64,000 nucleotides of DNA from Stenotrophomonas bentonitica (GTDB taxonomy: Bacteria; Pseudomonadota; Gammaproteobacteria; Xanthomonadales; Xanthomonadaceae): the NCBI RefSeq assembly GCF_013185915.1, contig NZ_JAAZUH010000002.1, forward strand, positions 310,001-374,000, in the 5' to 3' direction. The notes under the pieces are model-generated. The model was not told where the DNA came from, searched no databases, and saw only the letters and a list, made by a program, of their open reading frames with translations. A program made the translations under genes and the position numbers. This document shows positions 31,015 to 41,077 of the stretch, in pieces. Each line of letters begins with the position of its first letter. Within the stretch, counting starts at the first letter, position 1.

Positions 31015-33072
31015 TCACGCCGCGTTGCGCAGGAACTCTTCGGCGTCTACCGGCCTGCCCAGGTGATACCCCTGCAGCAGGTCGCAACCCAGCTCATTGA
31101 GGTACGCGCGCTGCCCGGCGGTCTCCACGCCCTCGGCCACGATCTGCAGCTGCAGCGAACGGCCCAGCGCAACGATGGAAGACACGATCGCCGCATCTTC
31201 CGCGTTGTCTTCCAGATCCCGCACGAACGCGCGGTCGATCTTCAGTTCGGTGGCCGGCATGCGCTTGAGGTACAGCAGGCTGGAATACCCGGTGCCGAAG
31301 TCGTCGATGGAAATCTTCACCCCCATGTCGGTCAGGCCATGCAGGATCTGCAGGCTCGCTTCCACGTCCTGCATCGCAGTGGTTTCGGTGACTTCCAGGG
31401 TCAGGTGGTGCGGCGCCAAGGCATGCTTTTCCAGCGTGTTCTTCACCGTTTCAAGCAGGTTGGTGGAAGAGAACTGGAGCGGCGAAAGGTTCACCGCCAT
31501 CGACCAGTCCGGATGCCCGGCGTCATGCCACTGCCGCAGCTGCGCACAGGCCTGGTCCAGCACCCAGTCGCCCAGCTGCAGGATCAAGCCGCTGCGCTCG
31601 GCGATGGGAATGAAGGTGTCCGGCCCCAGCAGCCCCAGCCCCGGGTGTTGCCAGCGCACCAGCGCTTCGGCGCCGATCACGCCGCCACCGTCGGCACGGA
31701 ACTTGGGCTGGTAATGCAGCACCATCTCGTCGCGCTGCATCGCGCGGCGCAGCTCCTGCAGCAGCTTGAGCTGGCGGTTGGCGCTGACGTGCATGGATTC
31801 GGTGAAGAAGGTATGCCCGTTCCGGCCTGAATCCTTGGTGTGGTACATCGCCGCGTCGGCGTGCGCCATCAGCTCGCGCTCGGTGGTGGCGTCGGTCGGG
31901 TACATCGCAATGCCCAGGCTGGCGGTGACCTGCAGCTCCACGCCGTCGATCTCGAACGGCTCGCCCACCGTGGCGATGATGCGCTCGGCAATTTCGGCCG
32001 CATCTTCCGGCACGTCCAGCTGGATCACGATGACGAACTCGTCGCCGCCCAGCCGCGCGAAGGTGTCGTGGCCGCGAAGCAGCCCCTTCACCCGCTCGCT
32101 GACCTGGATCAGGAGCTTGTCGCCGGTCTGGTGGCCGTAGGCGTCGTTGACCGCCTTGAACCCGTCCAGATCGCAGAACATCACCGCGAAGCTGAAATTG
32201 CGGCGCTTGGCCTTCTCGATGGTCTGCTCGATCCGGTCCTGCAGCAGCATGCGGTTGGGCAGCTGGGTCAGCGGGTCGTGCAGGGCGGCCTGCATGAGCT
32301 TCTCGTTGGCCTGGGCCAGCGACTCGGCCAGCAGGCCGGTGCGGGTGCGCATCTGGCGGTCGAACAGCGAGGCGATCAGCGCGATGCCCAGCGTGCCCAG
32401 GGTGGTGACGATGACCAGCACCGCCAGCCATTTGGTGTCCAGGCCGCCCGCGTAGGCCGCCCCGCAGATGCTGCCTTCCGGAAAATTGGCCGCCGCCATG
32501 CCGGTGTAGTGCATGCCCACGATGGCCAGGCCCATCACCAGCGAGGCCAGCCCGCGCAGCAGGGTGGGGCGGCGCTGTTCGGTTCGCAGCCGGAAGGCGA
32601 TCCACAGCGCGGCGCCGGCGGCGACAATCGCGATCACCAGCGAGGCGGCGAACCACAACGGGTCGTATTCGATGCCCGGTTCCATGCGCATCGCCGCCAT
32701 GCCCAGGTAGTGCATGCAGGCAATGCCCAGCCCCATCAGCACCGCACCGGCGATCAGGCGCGGCCATGGCAGAGCTGGGCGCGACACCAGCCACAGCGCA
32801 TAGGCCGAGGCACCCACCGAGGCTGCCAGCGAGTACAGGGTGATGGCCAGGTCGTAGCCGACCGGAATGGGCAGGTGGAAGGCCAGCATGCCCACGAAGT
32901 GCATGGACCAGATGCCCAGGCCCATGGCGGCGGCGCCACCGGCGAGCCACCAGCGGGCCACGCGGCCTTCGGTGCTGGCCAGCCGGCCGGCCATGTCCAG
33001 CGCCGTGTACGAGGCGAGGATGGCAACCAGCAGCGCGAAAACGACGAGACTCTGGCTGTAGCTGCCGGTCAT
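31015..33072 (-). CDS. MHYT-GGDEF-EAL membrane protein (c-di-GMP turnover)
   Basis: 685 residues from ATG 33072 (MTGSYSQSLVVF); an 87-bp longer frame is open. The seven-helix MHYT sensor has the three repeats SMHFVGM, CMHYLGM and GMHYTGM, proposed to bind copper and sense O2, CO or NO. The GGDEF domain carries an intact GGDEF (residue ~345) and DLDGFKAVND. The EAL domain carries EALVRW and DDFGTGYSS, so both synthase and phosphodiesterase sites look intact. Related to YkoW and NbdA-type proteins. Monocistronic, opposite the cyo operon, which fits a respiratory signal only loosely. Confidence 0.93.
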   Translation of the reverse strand: MTGSYSQSLVVFALLVAILASYTALDMAGRLASTEGRVARWWLAGGAAAMGLGIWSMHFVGMLAFHLPIPVGYDLAITLYSLAASVGASAYALWLVSRPALPWPRLIAGAVLMGLGIACMHYLGMAAMRMEPGIEYDPLWFAASLVIAIVAAGAALWIAFRLRTEQRRPTLLRGLASLVMGLAIVGMHYTGMAAANFPEGSICGAAYAGGLDTKWLAVLVIVTTLGTLGIALIASLFDRQMRTRTGLLAESLAQANEKLMQAALHDPLTQLPNRMLLQDRIEQTIEKAKRRNFSFAVMFCDLDGFKAVNDAYGHQTGDKLLIQVSERVKGLLRGHDTFARLGGDEFVIVIQLDVPEDAAEIAERIIATVGEPFEIDGVELQVTASLGIAMYPTDATTERELMAHADAAMYHTKDSGRNGHTFFTESMHVSANRQLKLLQELRRAMQRDEMVLHYQPKFRADGGGVIGAEALVRWQHPGLGLLGPDTFIPIAERSGLILQLGDWVLDQACAQLRQWHDAGHPDWSMAVNLSPLQFSSTNLLETVKNTLEKHALAPHHLTLEVTETTAMQDVEASLQILHGLTDMGVKISIDDFGTGYSSLLYLKRMPATELKIDRAFVRDLEDNAEDAAIVSSIVALGRSLQLQIVAEGVETAGQRAYLNELGCDLLQGYHLGRPVDAEEFLRNAA

Positions 33073-33241
33073 GGAGAAGCCTGGGGGGACATGGGGAAGG
33101 AAAGGCGCGGGCGCCCGCCACGGTATCGGCCGGGACGGCACAATGTTGAGCGGGGGCATTCAGCCGGCGGTTGGGCGCACGTCTCGGTTGCTGCGACGCG
33201 GCTCGGCTATCCTGCCGCACAGACGATGAATTGGATTTGAC

Positions 33242-34618
33242 ATGGCCAAGCGGCTCACCGCCTACGTGTGCACCGAATGCGGCGCGGAATACAGCAAGTG
33301 GCAGGGACAGTGCACCGAGTGCGGCGCCTGGAACGTGCTGAGCGAAATCACGCTGGAAAGTGCGACCGCCGCCAAGTCGCCGGCGGCGCGCCGCTCGGGC
33401 TGGGCCGGCAAGGTCGACGCGCCGAAGATCATGGCGCTCAAGGACGTGCAGCAGACCGAGCACCTGCGCGTGAGCACCGGCATCGGCGAGTTCGACCGCG
33501 TGCTCGGTGGTGGCCTGGTCGAAGGCGCGGTGGTGCTGGTCGGCGGCGACCCGGGCATCGGCAAGTCGACCCTGCTGCTGCAGGCGGTGGCGAAGATGGC
33601 CGCCGGGTTGCCGGTGCTGTACATCACCGGCGAGGAGTCGCTGTCGCAGGTGGCCGGGCGCGCAGTGCGGTTGGACCTCCCGCTGGACAACGTCAACGCG
33701 CTGGCCGAAACCCAGGTGGAGGCGATCCTGCAGCATGCGAGCGCGGCCAAGCCGAAGCTGATCGTGGCCGACTCGGTGCAGACGCTGTGGACCGAATCGC
33801 TCACCGCCGCGCCGGGCTCGGTCAGCCAGGTGCGCGAGAGTGCGGCGCGGCTGGTGCGGTTCGCCAAGGAAACCGGCACCGCCGTGTTCCTGGTCGGCCA
33901 CGTGACCAAGGAGGGCGGCATTGCCGGCCCGCGCGTGCTCGAGCACATGGTGGACGCGGTGCTGTACTTCGAAGGCGAGAGCGGCAGCCGTTTCCGCCTG
34001 CTGCGCGCGTTCAAGAACCGCTTCGGTGCGGTCAACGAGCTGGGCGTGTTCGCGATGGGCGAGAAGGGCCTGAAGGAAGTGTCCAACCCTTCTGCGATCT
34101 TCCTCTCCGGCGGCAGCACCCGTCAGCCGGGCAGCTGCGTGATGGTCACCCGTGAGGGCACCCGGCCGCTGCTGGTCGAAGTGCAGGCGCTGGTGGACGC
34201 CTCGCCGCTGTCCAACCCGCGCCGGGTGGCGGTGGGCCTGGACCAGAACCGGCTGGCCATGCTGCTGGCGGTGCTGCATCGCCACGGGGGCGTGCTGGTC
34301 GGCGACCAGGATGTGTTCGTGAACGTCGTGGGCGGGATCCGCGTGCAGGAAACCGCCGTGGACCTGCCGGTGCTGCTGGCGGTGCTGTCCTCGCTGCAGG
34401 ACCGGCCGCTGGCCGAGAAGACGATTGCCTTCGGCGAAGTCGGCCTGTCCGGCGAGATCCGCCCGGTCCCCAACGGCGAAGACCGCCTGCGCGAAGCGGC
34501 CACCCACGGCTTCAAGCGCGCCATCGTGCCCAAGGCCAACGCCCCGAAGACCGGCAGCGTAAAGGGCATGGAAGTAATCGCAGTAGAGCGCCTGTCAGAA
34601 GCGATCGACGCGATCTGA
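33242..34618 (+). CDS. radA: DNA repair ATPase RadA
   Basis: Branch-migration helicase working with RecA. 458 residues. The N-terminal zinc finger is CTECGAEYSKW and CTECGAW, Walker A GGDPGIGKST near residue 102, and the RadA-specific KNRFGAVNELGVF near residue 258. The C-terminal Lon-protease-like domain lies beyond residue 290. Preceded by a divergent GGDEF/EAL gene; convergent with the CcsA-like gene 9 bp after its stop. Confidence 0.96.
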   Translation: MAKRLTAYVCTECGAEYSKWQGQCTECGAWNVLSEITLESATAAKSPAARRSGWAGKVDAPKIMALKDVQQTEHLRVSTGIGEFDRVLGGGLVEGAVVLVGGDPGIGKSTLLLQAVAKMAAGLPVLYITGEESLSQVAGRAVRLDLPLDNVNALAETQVEAILQHASAAKPKLIVADSVQTLWTESLTAAPGSVSQVRESAARLVRFAKETGTAVFLVGHVTKEGGIAGPRVLEHMVDAVLYFEGESGSRFRLLRAFKNRFGAVNELGVFAMGEKGLKEVSNPSAIFLSGGSTRQPGSCVMVTREGTRPLLVEVQALVDASPLSNPRRVAVGLDQNRLAMLLAVLHRHGGVLVGDQDVFVNVVGGIRVQETAVDLPVLLAVLSSLQDRPLAEKTIAFGEVGLSGEIRPVPNGEDRLREAATHGFKRAIVPKANAPKTGSVKGMEVIAVERLSEAIDAI

Positions 34619-34627
34619 CGCGGCCCG

Positions 34628-35419
34628 TTACCCGCGCTTGAAAACCAACTCAATCGCAAACTGGCTGCCAAAGAACGCCAGCAACAGCAGCGCCATCGCC
34701 GTCAGCGTCCAATGCACGGCCTTGGCGCCGCGCCATCCATAGCGGCGGCGGCCGACCAGCAGCACGCCGAACACCACCCACGACAGCACGCTCAGCACGG
34801 TCTTGTGCACCAGCTTCTGCGCCAGCAGGTCGTCCACGAACAGCACCCCGGTGACCAGGGTCAGGGTCAGCAGCGCGAAGCCCGCACCGATCACCCGGAA
34901 CAGCAGCGACTCCAGGTCCGCCAGCGGCGGCAGCGCACGCAGCCAGGGCCGGAAGTCGCGCCGGCGCAGGGCGCGTTCCTGCAGCCACAGCATGATCGCC
35001 AGCAGTGCGGCCACGCTCAGCGTGGCGTAGGCCAGCAGCGCCATCCAGGCGTGCGTGGCCAGCTGCCAGCCCAGCGGCTTGCTCGGCGCATGGCCATAGG
35101 CGTGGTACGCGCACAGCAGCACCGCAGCCATCGGGAACACCAGTACGCCCAGCGTCGCCATGCGCCCGCGCGCGGCCACCAGCGAGGTCAGCCAGGCCAT
35201 GCCCAGCCCGACCAGCGACAGCGCCGCGAAGAAATGCATGTCCGGCCCGCCGCTGGTGCGGAAGGCCACCAGCGCGTGGTAGCTGCCATGCAGGACCATG
35301 GCCGGAATCGCCGGCCACAGCCAGCCCGGGGAGGCGGCGGCGTCATCGCGCACCACCGCGCGCACCAGCAGGCCGGTGGCGGTCAGGTAGAGCAGGGTGG
35401 CGATGAGAACGATTGTCAT
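34628..35419 (-). CDS. CcsA/YpjD-like inner membrane protein
   Basis: 263 residues, eight hydrophobic helices. The family is related to cytochrome c assembly CcsA/ResC; the tract around HAWMALLAYATLSVAALLAI is characteristic, although the WWD heme-handling motif of true CcsA is not visible. It stands next to ffh, divergent from it, as is common in gamma- and betaproteobacteria. Function unproven; may be involved in export of heme or small molecules. Confidence 0.85.
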   Translation of the reverse strand: MTIVLIATLLYLTATGLLVRAVVRDDAAASPGWLWPAIPAMVLHGSYHALVAFRTSGGPDMHFFAALSLVGLGMAWLTSLVAARGRMATLGVLVFPMAAVLLCAYHAYGHAPSKPLGWQLATHAWMALLAYATLSVAALLAIMLWLQERALRRRDFRPWLRALPPLADLESLLFRVIGAGFALLTLTLVTGVLFVDDLLAQKLVHKTVLSVLSWVVFGVLLVGRRRYGWRGAKAVHWTLTAMALLLLAFFGSQFAIELVFKRG

Positions 35420-35516
35420 CGTGTCAGTTTCTCATACAACGCGCGGCCCCGGGCCCGGCCCGGCGACCGGCTATACTGTGGTTCTCTTTGTCTTTCGTTC
35501 TGAACAGGTTGCCTCC

Positions 35517-36896
35517 ATGTTCGAGTCCCTGACCCAGCGCCTCTCCGGCACCATCGAGCGGCTGCGTGGCCGCGGTCGCCTCACCGAGGAAAACATCCGC
35601 GAGGCCACCCGCGAGGTCCGCATCGCGCTGCTGGAAGCCGACGTCGCCCTGCCGGTCGTGCAGGCGCTGGTCGAGCGCATCAAGGTGCGCGCGGTCGGCC
35701 AGGAAGTGCTCAAGTCGCTGACCCCCGGCCAGGCGCTGATCAAGATCGTCCGCGACGAGCTGACCGCGGTGATGGGCTCGTCCGCCTCGGACCTGAACCT
35801 CAACGTGCCGGCCCCGGCGATCATCCTGATGGCCGGCCTGCAGGGTGCGGGCAAGACCACCACCGTGGGCAAGCTGGCCAAGCACCTGAAGGACAAGCGC
35901 AAGAAGAAGGTGATGGTGGTGTCGGCCGACGTCTACCGTCCGGCCGCGATCGAGCAGCTCAAGACCCTGGCCGACCAGGTGGGCGTGCTGTTCTTCCCGT
36001 CCACGGCCGACCAGAAGCCCGAAGCCATCGTGCGCGCGGCGATTGATGACGCGCGCAAGTCGTTCGTGGACGTGCTGCTGGTCGATACCGCCGGCCGCCT
36101 GGCCATCGACGACGCGATGATGGCCGAGATCAAGGCCCTGCACGCGGCGGTCAACCCGGCCGAAACCCTGTTCGTGGTCGACGCCATGACAGGCCAGGAC
36201 GCGGCCAACACCGCCAAGGCCTTCGGCGAGGCGCTGCCGCTGACCGGCGTGGTGCTGACCAAGACCGACGGTGACGCCCGTGGCGGTGCCGCGCTGAGCG
36301 TGCGCTACATCACCGGCAAGCCGATCAAGTTCGTCGGTGTCAGCGAAAAGCCGGACGGCCTGGACGTGTTCCACCCGGACCGTATCGCCAGCCGCATCCT
36401 GGACATGGGCGACGTGCTGTCGCTGGTGGAGCAGGTCGAGCAGCAGGTCGACAAGGACAAGGCGCAGAAGCTGGCCGAGAAGGTCGCCAAGGGCAAGAAG
36501 TTCGACCTGAACGACATGCGCGACCAGCTGGAGCAGATGCAGAACATGGGCGGCATCGGCGGCCTGATGGACAAGCTGCCGGGCCTGGGCCAGATCCCCG
36601 AGCATCTCAAGCAGCAGGTCAGCCAGGGCAAGGAAGTGCCGCGCATGATCGCCATCATCAATTCGATGACCAAGAAGGAGCGCCGCAACCCGGGCCTGCT
36701 CAACGGCTCGCGCCGTGCCCGCATCGCGCGCGGTTCCGGCCTGACCCCGGCCGACGTCAACAAGCTGATGAAGCAGTATCAGCAGATGGAAAAGATGATG
36801 AGCAAGATGGCCGGCGGCGGCATGAAGGGCATGATGCGTAGCATGAAGGGCATGATGGGCGCCATGGGCGGCCGCGGCGGTTTGCCGTTCCGGTGA
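35517..36896 (+). CDS. ffh: signal recognition particle protein Ffh
   Basis: GTPase that targets membrane proteins to SecYEG together with 4.5S RNA and FtsY. 459 residues from ATG 35517 ([18 protein letters not shown]), ribosome binding site weak. G1 [10 protein letters not shown]3 DTAGR, G4 [10 protein letters not shown]. The C-terminal M domain is methionine-rich ([17 protein letters not shown]). A TATACT -10 lies at 35472-35477 but no good -35. Its TGA overlaps a GTG of the next gene. Confidence 0.97.
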   Translation: MFESLTQRLSGTIERLRGRGRLTEENIREATREVRIALLEADVALPVVQALVERIKVRAVGQEVLKSLTPGQALIKIVRDELTAVMGSSASDLNLNVPAPAIILMAGLQGAGKTTTVGKLAKHLKDKRKKKVMVVSADVYRPAAIEQLKTLADQVGVLFFPSTADQKPEAIVRAAIDDARKSFVDVLLVDTAGRLAIDDAMMAEIKALHAAVNPAETLFVVDAMTGQDAANTAKAFGEALPLTGVVLTKTDGDARGGAALSVRYITGKPIKFVGVSEKPDGLDVFHPDRIASRILDMGDVLSLVEQVEQQVDKDKAQKLAEKVAKGKKFDLNDMRDQLEQMQNMGGIGGLMDKLPGLGQIPEHLKQQVSQGKEVPRMIAIINSMTKKERRNPGLLNGSRRARIARGSGLTPADVNKLMKQYQQMEKMMSKMAGGGMKGMMRSMKGMMGAMGGRGGLPFR

Positions 36897-37966
36897 ACCC
36901 GCGAATCCTCGAACGCGCCGACAGTTTCTGTCGGCGTTTTTCTTTGCAGGCCCCGATCCTCTTGGCGCCGATGGCCGGCGCTTGCCCAGTGTCGCTTTCG
37001 GCTGTACTGGCCAACCACGGCAGCATGGGCGCAATGGGCGCAGTGCTCTCGCAACCTCAGGACATCGTGGCGTGGATGGACGCGTTCCGCGCCCAGTCCA
37101 GTGGCCCGGCCCAGGTCAACGTGTGGATTCCCGACGACGCACCGCTGCGCGACGTCGCTGCCGAAGCGGCCAGCCGCGCGTTTCTCGCCCAGTGGGGGCC
37201 GGAGGTACCAGCCGAGGCGGCCGACGGCGGCCCGGCCGATTTCGATGCGCAGTTCGACGCGCTGATCGCGGCGCGCCCGGCGGTGGCATCGACCATCATG
37301 GGCGTGTTTTCCGCAGTCCAGGTACAGCGCCTGAAGGACGCCGGCATTGCCTGGTTCGCCTGCGCCACCACGCTTGCCGAAGCCCTGGCCGCCGAAGCAG
37401 CCGGTGCCGATGCGGTGGTCGCACAGGGCTTCGAGGCCGGTGGGCACCGTGGCGCTTTCGACCCGGCCGCGGCCGAGCGACAGCTGGTCGGGCTGTTCGC
37501 GCTGGTGCCGCGCCTGGCGGACCGCCTGCAGGTGCCGGTGATCGCCGCCGGTGGCATCGCCGACGGCCGTGGCGTGGCGGCGGCCTTGATGCTGGGCGCC
37601 AGCGCGGTCCAAGTCGGTACCGCGTTCCTGCGCACGCCCGAATGCGCGATCGATCCGGCCTGGTCGCAGGCACTGGCGGCGGCCGAACCGGAAGACACCT
37701 GGCCCACGCGCGCCTTCAGCGGCCGACTCGGTCGTGGCCTGGCCACGACCTATGTGCGTGCTGCGGCCGATCCCGCCGCGCCGCCGCCGCGCCCGTATCC
37801 GGTGCAGCGCGGGCTGACCGCGCCGATGCGCGCACAGGCCAATCGTGAACACCGCATCGATGCGATGCAGGCGTGGGCAGGGCAGTCGGCCTGGATGGCG
37901 CCGGACCGCCCTGCGGCCGACGTACTGCAGGACATGTGGGCCGACGCCCGCGAGCTGCTCGGATGA
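36893..37966 (+). CDS. nitronate monooxygenase (2-nitropropane dioxygenase family)
   Basis: FMN-dependent oxidation of alkyl nitronates. 357 residues if GTG 36893 is used. Key features: [14 protein letters not shown] (FMN site), [12 protein letters not shown] (catalytic His), [14 protein letters not shown] and [13 protein letters not shown]. The start is uncertain because an intrinsic terminator (36916-36945) lies within the first 18 codons; an in-frame TTG at 36944 would begin just after it, at [12 protein letters not shown]. Overlaps ffh by GTGA and the next gene by ATGA. Confidence 0.88.
   Translation: MNPRILERADSFCRRFSLQAPILLAPMAGACPVSLSAVLANHGSMGAMGAVLSQPQDIVAWMDAFRAQSSGPAQVNVWIPDDAPLRDVAAEAASRAFLAQWGPEVPAEAADGGPADFDAQFDALIAARPAVASTIMGVFSAVQVQRLKDAGIAWFACATTLAEALAAEAAGADAVVAQGFEAGGHRGAFDPAAAERQLVGLFALVPRLADRLQVPVIAAGGIADGRGVAAALMLGASAVQVGTAFLRTPECAIDPAWSQALAAAEPEDTWPTRAFSGRLGRGLATTYVRAAADPAAPPPRPYPVQRGLTAPMRAQANREHRIDAMQAWAGQSAWMAPDRPAADVLQDMWADARELLG
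36916..36945 (+). terminator. Rho-independent terminator of ffh inside the 5' end of the nitronate monooxygenase gene
   Basis: Perfect 9-bp stem CGCCGACAG / CTGTCGGCG with TTT loop, then TTTTTCTTT. It starts 20 bp after the ffh stop. Confidence 0.8.
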
Positions 37967-38745
37967 GCGTGTACTGCAACGGGCACCCTGCGACTGCTGC
38001 GGACCTCGCGGCTGCACTGGTCAATTACGGCCACTTCACTTCGCTGCAGGTGCGTGGGGCCGCAGTGCAGGGGCTGGACCTGCATCTGCGCCGGCTGCGG
38101 CAGGGAACGGAGGAATTGTTCGGCACCGCGCTGGATGGCACCCAGGTGCAGGCGTGGATTGCGGCGGCGCTGCAGGCCGAAGGGGTGTCCGATGCGTCGG
38201 TACGGGTCACCGTGTTCTCGCGCGCGTTCGATTTCCGCCAGCCGCTGAAGGCGGTGCCTGTGGATGTACTGGTATCCGTGGCGGCGCCGGCATCCATGCC
38301 GGGTACGCCGAAGCGCGTGCGCAGCGTGGTGTACCAGCGCGACCTGCCGCACCTGAAACACGTGGGCACGTTCGCGCTGTTCCAGCACCGTCGGCAGGCG
38401 ATGCAGGACGGTTTCGATGACGCCTTGTTCGTGGACGCGAAGGGCAGGATCAGCGAAGGCAGCACCTGGAACGTGGCGTTTGCGCGCGGCGGCGAACTGG
38501 TGTGGCCGCAGGCGCCGGCCCTGCGCGGCACGCACGAGCGGCTGCTGCAGGCGGGGTGGGGCGGGGAACCGCAGCTGGCGCCGGTAGGATTGGATCAGCT
38601 GGGCGGGTTCGACGCGGCGATAGGCCTCAACGCCACCGGCGTCTGGCCGATCGCGGGCATTGACGGGTACCGGTTCGCGGAATCGGAGGCGCTGTCGCAG
38701 CGCGCAGCCGAAATCCTGGCCGCCCAGCCGTGGACCCCCCTGTAG
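37963..38745 (+). CDS. class IV aminotransferase, probable aminodeoxychorismate lyase-like
   Basis: PLP-dependent fold type IV enzyme of 260 residues. The catalytic lysine is in [12 protein letters not shown], with [11 protein letters not shown] and LNATGVWPI as further family motifs. Sequence pattern fits 4-amino-4-deoxychorismate lyase (folate pathway) better than branched-chain or D-amino acid transaminases, but the specificity is not certain. The ATG overlaps the stop of the nitronate monooxygenase gene. The TAG stop is part of the GTAG head of a REP-like hairpin. Confidence 0.8.
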   Translation: MSVYCNGHPATAADLAAALVNYGHFTSLQVRGAAVQGLDLHLRRLRQGTEELFGTALDGTQVQAWIAAALQAEGVSDASVRVTVFSRAFDFRQPLKAVPVDVLVSVAAPASMPGTPKRVRSVVYQRDLPHLKHVGTFALFQHRRQAMQDGFDDALFVDAKGRISEGSTWNVAFARGGELVWPQAPALRGTHERLLQAGWGGEPQLAPVGLDQLGGFDAAIGLNATGVWPIAGIDGYRFAESEALSQRAAEILAAQPWTPL

Positions 38746-38763
38746 AGACACGCCACGTGTGTC
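38742..38763 (+). repeat. SMAG/REP-like hairpin whose GTAG supplies the stop codon
   Basis: GTAG then AGACACGCCACGTGTGTC. TAG of the GTAG head is the stop codon of the class IV aminotransferase gene. Lies between that gene and the rpsP promoter. Confidence 0.7.
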
Positions 38764-38801
38764 CCGCAGGGCCCTATTCAGGTTCGACGATCTTCCCGGG
38801 C

Positions 38802-38830
38802 TTGGAATGCCCAGCCCCCGCCGCTATAAT
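38802..38830 (+). promoter_or_regulatory. promoter of the rpsP-rimM-trmD-rplS operon
   Basis: TTGGAA at 38802-38807, 17-bp spacer, perfect TATAAT at 38825-38830, 51 bp upstream of rpsP. Confidence 0.8.
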
Positions 38831-38881
38831 CGCCGGCTTACCGCGCCATCCTGGCGACTGGGCAATAGAGGAAATACCACC

Positions 38882-39142
38882 ATGGTCAAGATTCGACTGA
38901 CCCGCGGCGGCGCCAAGAAGCGTCCGTTCTACCACATCATCGTGACCGACTCGCGCAGCGCGCGCGACGGCCGCAACATCGAGCGCGTCGGCTACTACAA
39001 CCCGGTTGCCCAGGGTGCCGAGTCCCGCATCGTGCTGGACCTGCCGAAGGTCGACGCATGGGTCGCCAACGGCGCCCAGATGACCGACAAGGTCCGCAAC
39101 CTGTACAAGGAAGCGACCAAGGCCCAGGCCGTCGCGGCCTGA
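38882..39142 (+). CDS. rpsP: 30S ribosomal protein S16
   Basis: Small-subunit assembly protein. 86 residues beginning [19 protein letters not shown], with [14 protein letters not shown]. Ribosome binding site AGAGGAAA. First gene of the conserved rpsP-rimM-trmD-rplS operon. Confidence 0.98.
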   Translation: MVKIRLTRGGAKKRPFYHIIVTDSRSARDGRNIERVGYYNPVAQGAESRIVLDLPKVDAWVANGAQMTDKVRNLYKEATKAQAVAA

Positions 39143-39184
39143 TCCTGAAGGGCCGCGCCTGGCGCGGCCCGTCGGCATACGCAG

Positions 39185-39697
39185 ATGAAAGATACCGAGC
39201 GCCGCATCCTGCTGGGCAGGATTGTCGGCGCTTTTGGTGTGCGAGGCGAGATCAAGCTCGAGTCCTGGACCGAGCCGCGTACCGCCATCTTCAACTATCA
39301 GCCCTGGATCCTGCGTACACCCGCCGGCCAGGAGAGCACCCTCAAGGGCGCGCGTGGACGCCAGTCCGGCAAGCATCTTGTGGCGGTGTTTCCCGATGTC
39401 ACCGACCGCGACGTGGTCGAGTCGATGTTCGGAACCGAAGTCTATGTAGCACGCAGCGCACTGCCGCCGCCGAAGGCCGACGAGTATTACTGGGTCGACC
39501 TGGAAGGCCTGCAGGTGCGTACCGTTGAAGGCGTCGAACTGGGCCGGGTCTCGCACCTGTTCTCGACCGGCTCCAACGACGTGCTGGTGGTGCAGGGCGA
39601 CCGTGAGCGGATGATCCCGTTCGTGCAGCCGGACTTCGTGGTGTCGGTGGATTTCGAGGCCAATCTGGTCGTCGTCGATTGGGACCCGGAGTTCTGA
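39185..39697 (+). CDS. rimM: 16S rRNA processing factor RimM
   Basis: Assists maturation of the 30S head and binds S19. 170 residues. [18 protein letters not shown] is the N-terminal RimM barrel; the C-terminal PRC-barrel has [12 protein letters not shown] and VVDWDPEF. Starts 42 bp after rpsP and ends 3 bp before trmD. Confidence 0.96.
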   Translation: MKDTERRILLGRIVGAFGVRGEIKLESWTEPRTAIFNYQPWILRTPAGQESTLKGARGRQSGKHLVAVFPDVTDRDVVESMFGTEVYVARSALPPPKADEYYWVDLEGLQVRTVEGVELGRVSHLFSTGSNDVLVVQGDRERMIPFVQPDFVVSVDFEANLVVVDWDPEF

Positions 39698-39700
39698 TCG

Positions 39701-40450
39701 ATGCGCATTGACGTCATCACCCTGTTTCCGGAATTCATGGCGCAGTCGGCCGCGTTGGGCGTGGTCGGCCGTGCGGCCGAACGCGGCCTGCTCGACCTGC
39801 ACGGTTGGAATCCGCGTGACTACGCCGAGGGCAACTATCGCCGGGTGGACGACCGTCCGTTCGGCGGTGGCCCGGGCATGGTGATGCTGATCGAGCCGCT
39901 GCGCGCCTGCCTGGCCGCGGCCAAGGCGGCGGACCCGGCCCCGGCCCCGGTGATCTACCTGAGCCCGCAGGGCAGGCCGCTGACCCAGGCCAAGGTCCGC
40001 GAACTGGCCGCGCTGCCGCGCATGATCCTGCTGTGCGGCCGCTATGAAGGCGTGGACGAACGGTTCCTGGCCGCGGAAGTGACCGAGGAAATCTCGATCG
40101 GCGATTACGTCCTGTCCGGCGGTGAGCTGGGCGCGGCGGTGATCGTGGACGCGGTGACCCGGCTGCAGGAAGGCGCCCTGAACGACGCCGAATCGGCCGC
40201 CCAGGACAGTTTCGAAGGCCCGCAGGGGTTGCTGGACTGCCCGCACTTCAGCCAGCCGGCACACCATGAATGGGGCGATGTCCCGGACGTGCTGCGCTCC
40301 GGCAACCACGCCGCCATTGCCAACTGGCGCCGCCAGCAGTCGCTGCTGCGGACCTGGCTGCGCCGCCCGGACCTGCTGGACGAGTCCACCCTGTCCAAGG
40401 CAGACCGCAAGCTCCTCGACCAGGCCAAGGCAGAGCACGGGGCCCGGTAG
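39701..40450 (+). CDS. trmD: tRNA (guanine37-N1)-methyltransferase
   Basis: Methylates G37 in tRNAs to prevent frameshifting. 249 residues, SPOUT fold. Knot-forming SAM-binding motifs are [29 protein letters not shown] and [17 protein letters not shown]. The stop TAG lies within a GTAG sequence that begins a truncated REP-like repeat. Confidence 0.97.
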   Translation: MRIDVITLFPEFMAQSAALGVVGRAAERGLLDLHGWNPRDYAEGNYRRVDDRPFGGGPGMVMLIEPLRACLAAAKAADPAPAPVIYLSPQGRPLTQAKVRELAALPRMILLCGRYEGVDERFLAAEVTEEISIGDYVLSGGELGAAVIVDAVTRLQEGALNDAESAAQDSFEGPQGLLDCPHFSQPAHHEWGDVPDVLRSGNHAAIANWRRQQSLLRTWLRRPDLLDESTLSKADRKLLDQAKAEHGAR

Positions 40451-40462
40451 CGCCGGCCGCCC
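40447..40462 (+). repeat. truncated SMAG/REP-like sequence at the trmD stop
   Basis: GTAGCGCCGGCCGCCC: GTAG head and the left arm of the usual hairpin only. The head provides the trmD stop codon. Confidence 0.45.
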
Positions 40463-40606
40463 AGATACGCTAGAATCGCGGATTCCCATCAGGCCTCAAC
40501 CGGCCGGATGCCGGAAACCCAACAAAAAACGTGCAGCACAGTCCGGTGACTGCATGAGCCCACGTTGTCAAAACGACACGACCACCCGAACACTATCGGT
40601 GCACCC

Positions 40607-41011
40607 ATGAGCAAGCTGAACAAGACCATCCTCTCGGATTTCGAATCCGCCCAGATCACGCGCGAGCTGCCGAAGTTCAGCCAGGGTGACACCGTCGTCG
40701 TCAACGTGAAGGTGAAGGAAGGCAACCGCGAACGCGTCCAGGCGTACGAAGGCGTTGTCATCGGTACCAAGAACGCCGGCCTGAACTCCGCGTTCACCGT
40801 CCGCAAGATCTCGCACGGCTACGGCGTCGAGCGCGTCTTCCAGACCCACAGCGCCATCATCGACTCGGTCGAAGTGAAGCGTCGTGGTAAGGTCCGCGCC
40901 GGCAAGCTGTACTACCTGCGTGGCCTGGAAGGCAAGGCTGCCCGCATCAAGGAAGATCTGGCTGCCGCTGCGCAGGCCAAGGCTGCCCGCCTGGCTGCCA
41001 AGAACCAGTAA
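40607..41011 (+). CDS. rplS: 50S ribosomal protein L19
   Basis: Large-subunit protein at the 30S-50S interface. 134 residues from ATG 40607 ([16 protein letters not shown]) with [20 protein letters not shown] and [23 protein letters not shown] motifs. Usually ~115 residues; the extra C-terminal ~20 are an Ala/Lys-rich tail ([15 protein letters not shown]). A possible extra -10 (TAGAAT, 40471-40476) lies in the 156-bp gap after trmD. Confidence 0.97.
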   Translation: MSKLNKTILSDFESAQITRELPKFSQGDTVVVNVKVKEGNRERVQAYEGVVIGTKNAGLNSAFTVRKISHGYGVERVFQTHSAIIDSVEVKRRGKVRAGKLYYLRGLEGKAARIKEDLAAAAQAKAARLAAKNQ

Positions 41012-41044
41012 TCCCGACAAGCACCTTCGGGTGTCGCGTCAACG

Positions 41045-41077
41045 AAACGGCCACCTTCGGGTGGCCGTTTTCGTTTC
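41045..41077 (+). terminator. Rho-independent terminator after rplS
   Basis: AAACGGCCACC, loop TTCG, GGTGGCCGTTTTCGTTT; shared boundary with the convergent MATE gene. Confidence 0.9.

Noticed and set aside
31523..34507. 994-codon minus-strand frame across radA and the GGDEF/EAL gene
   Set aside because: Part antisense to radA, part wrong-frame reading of the GGDEF/EAL gene.
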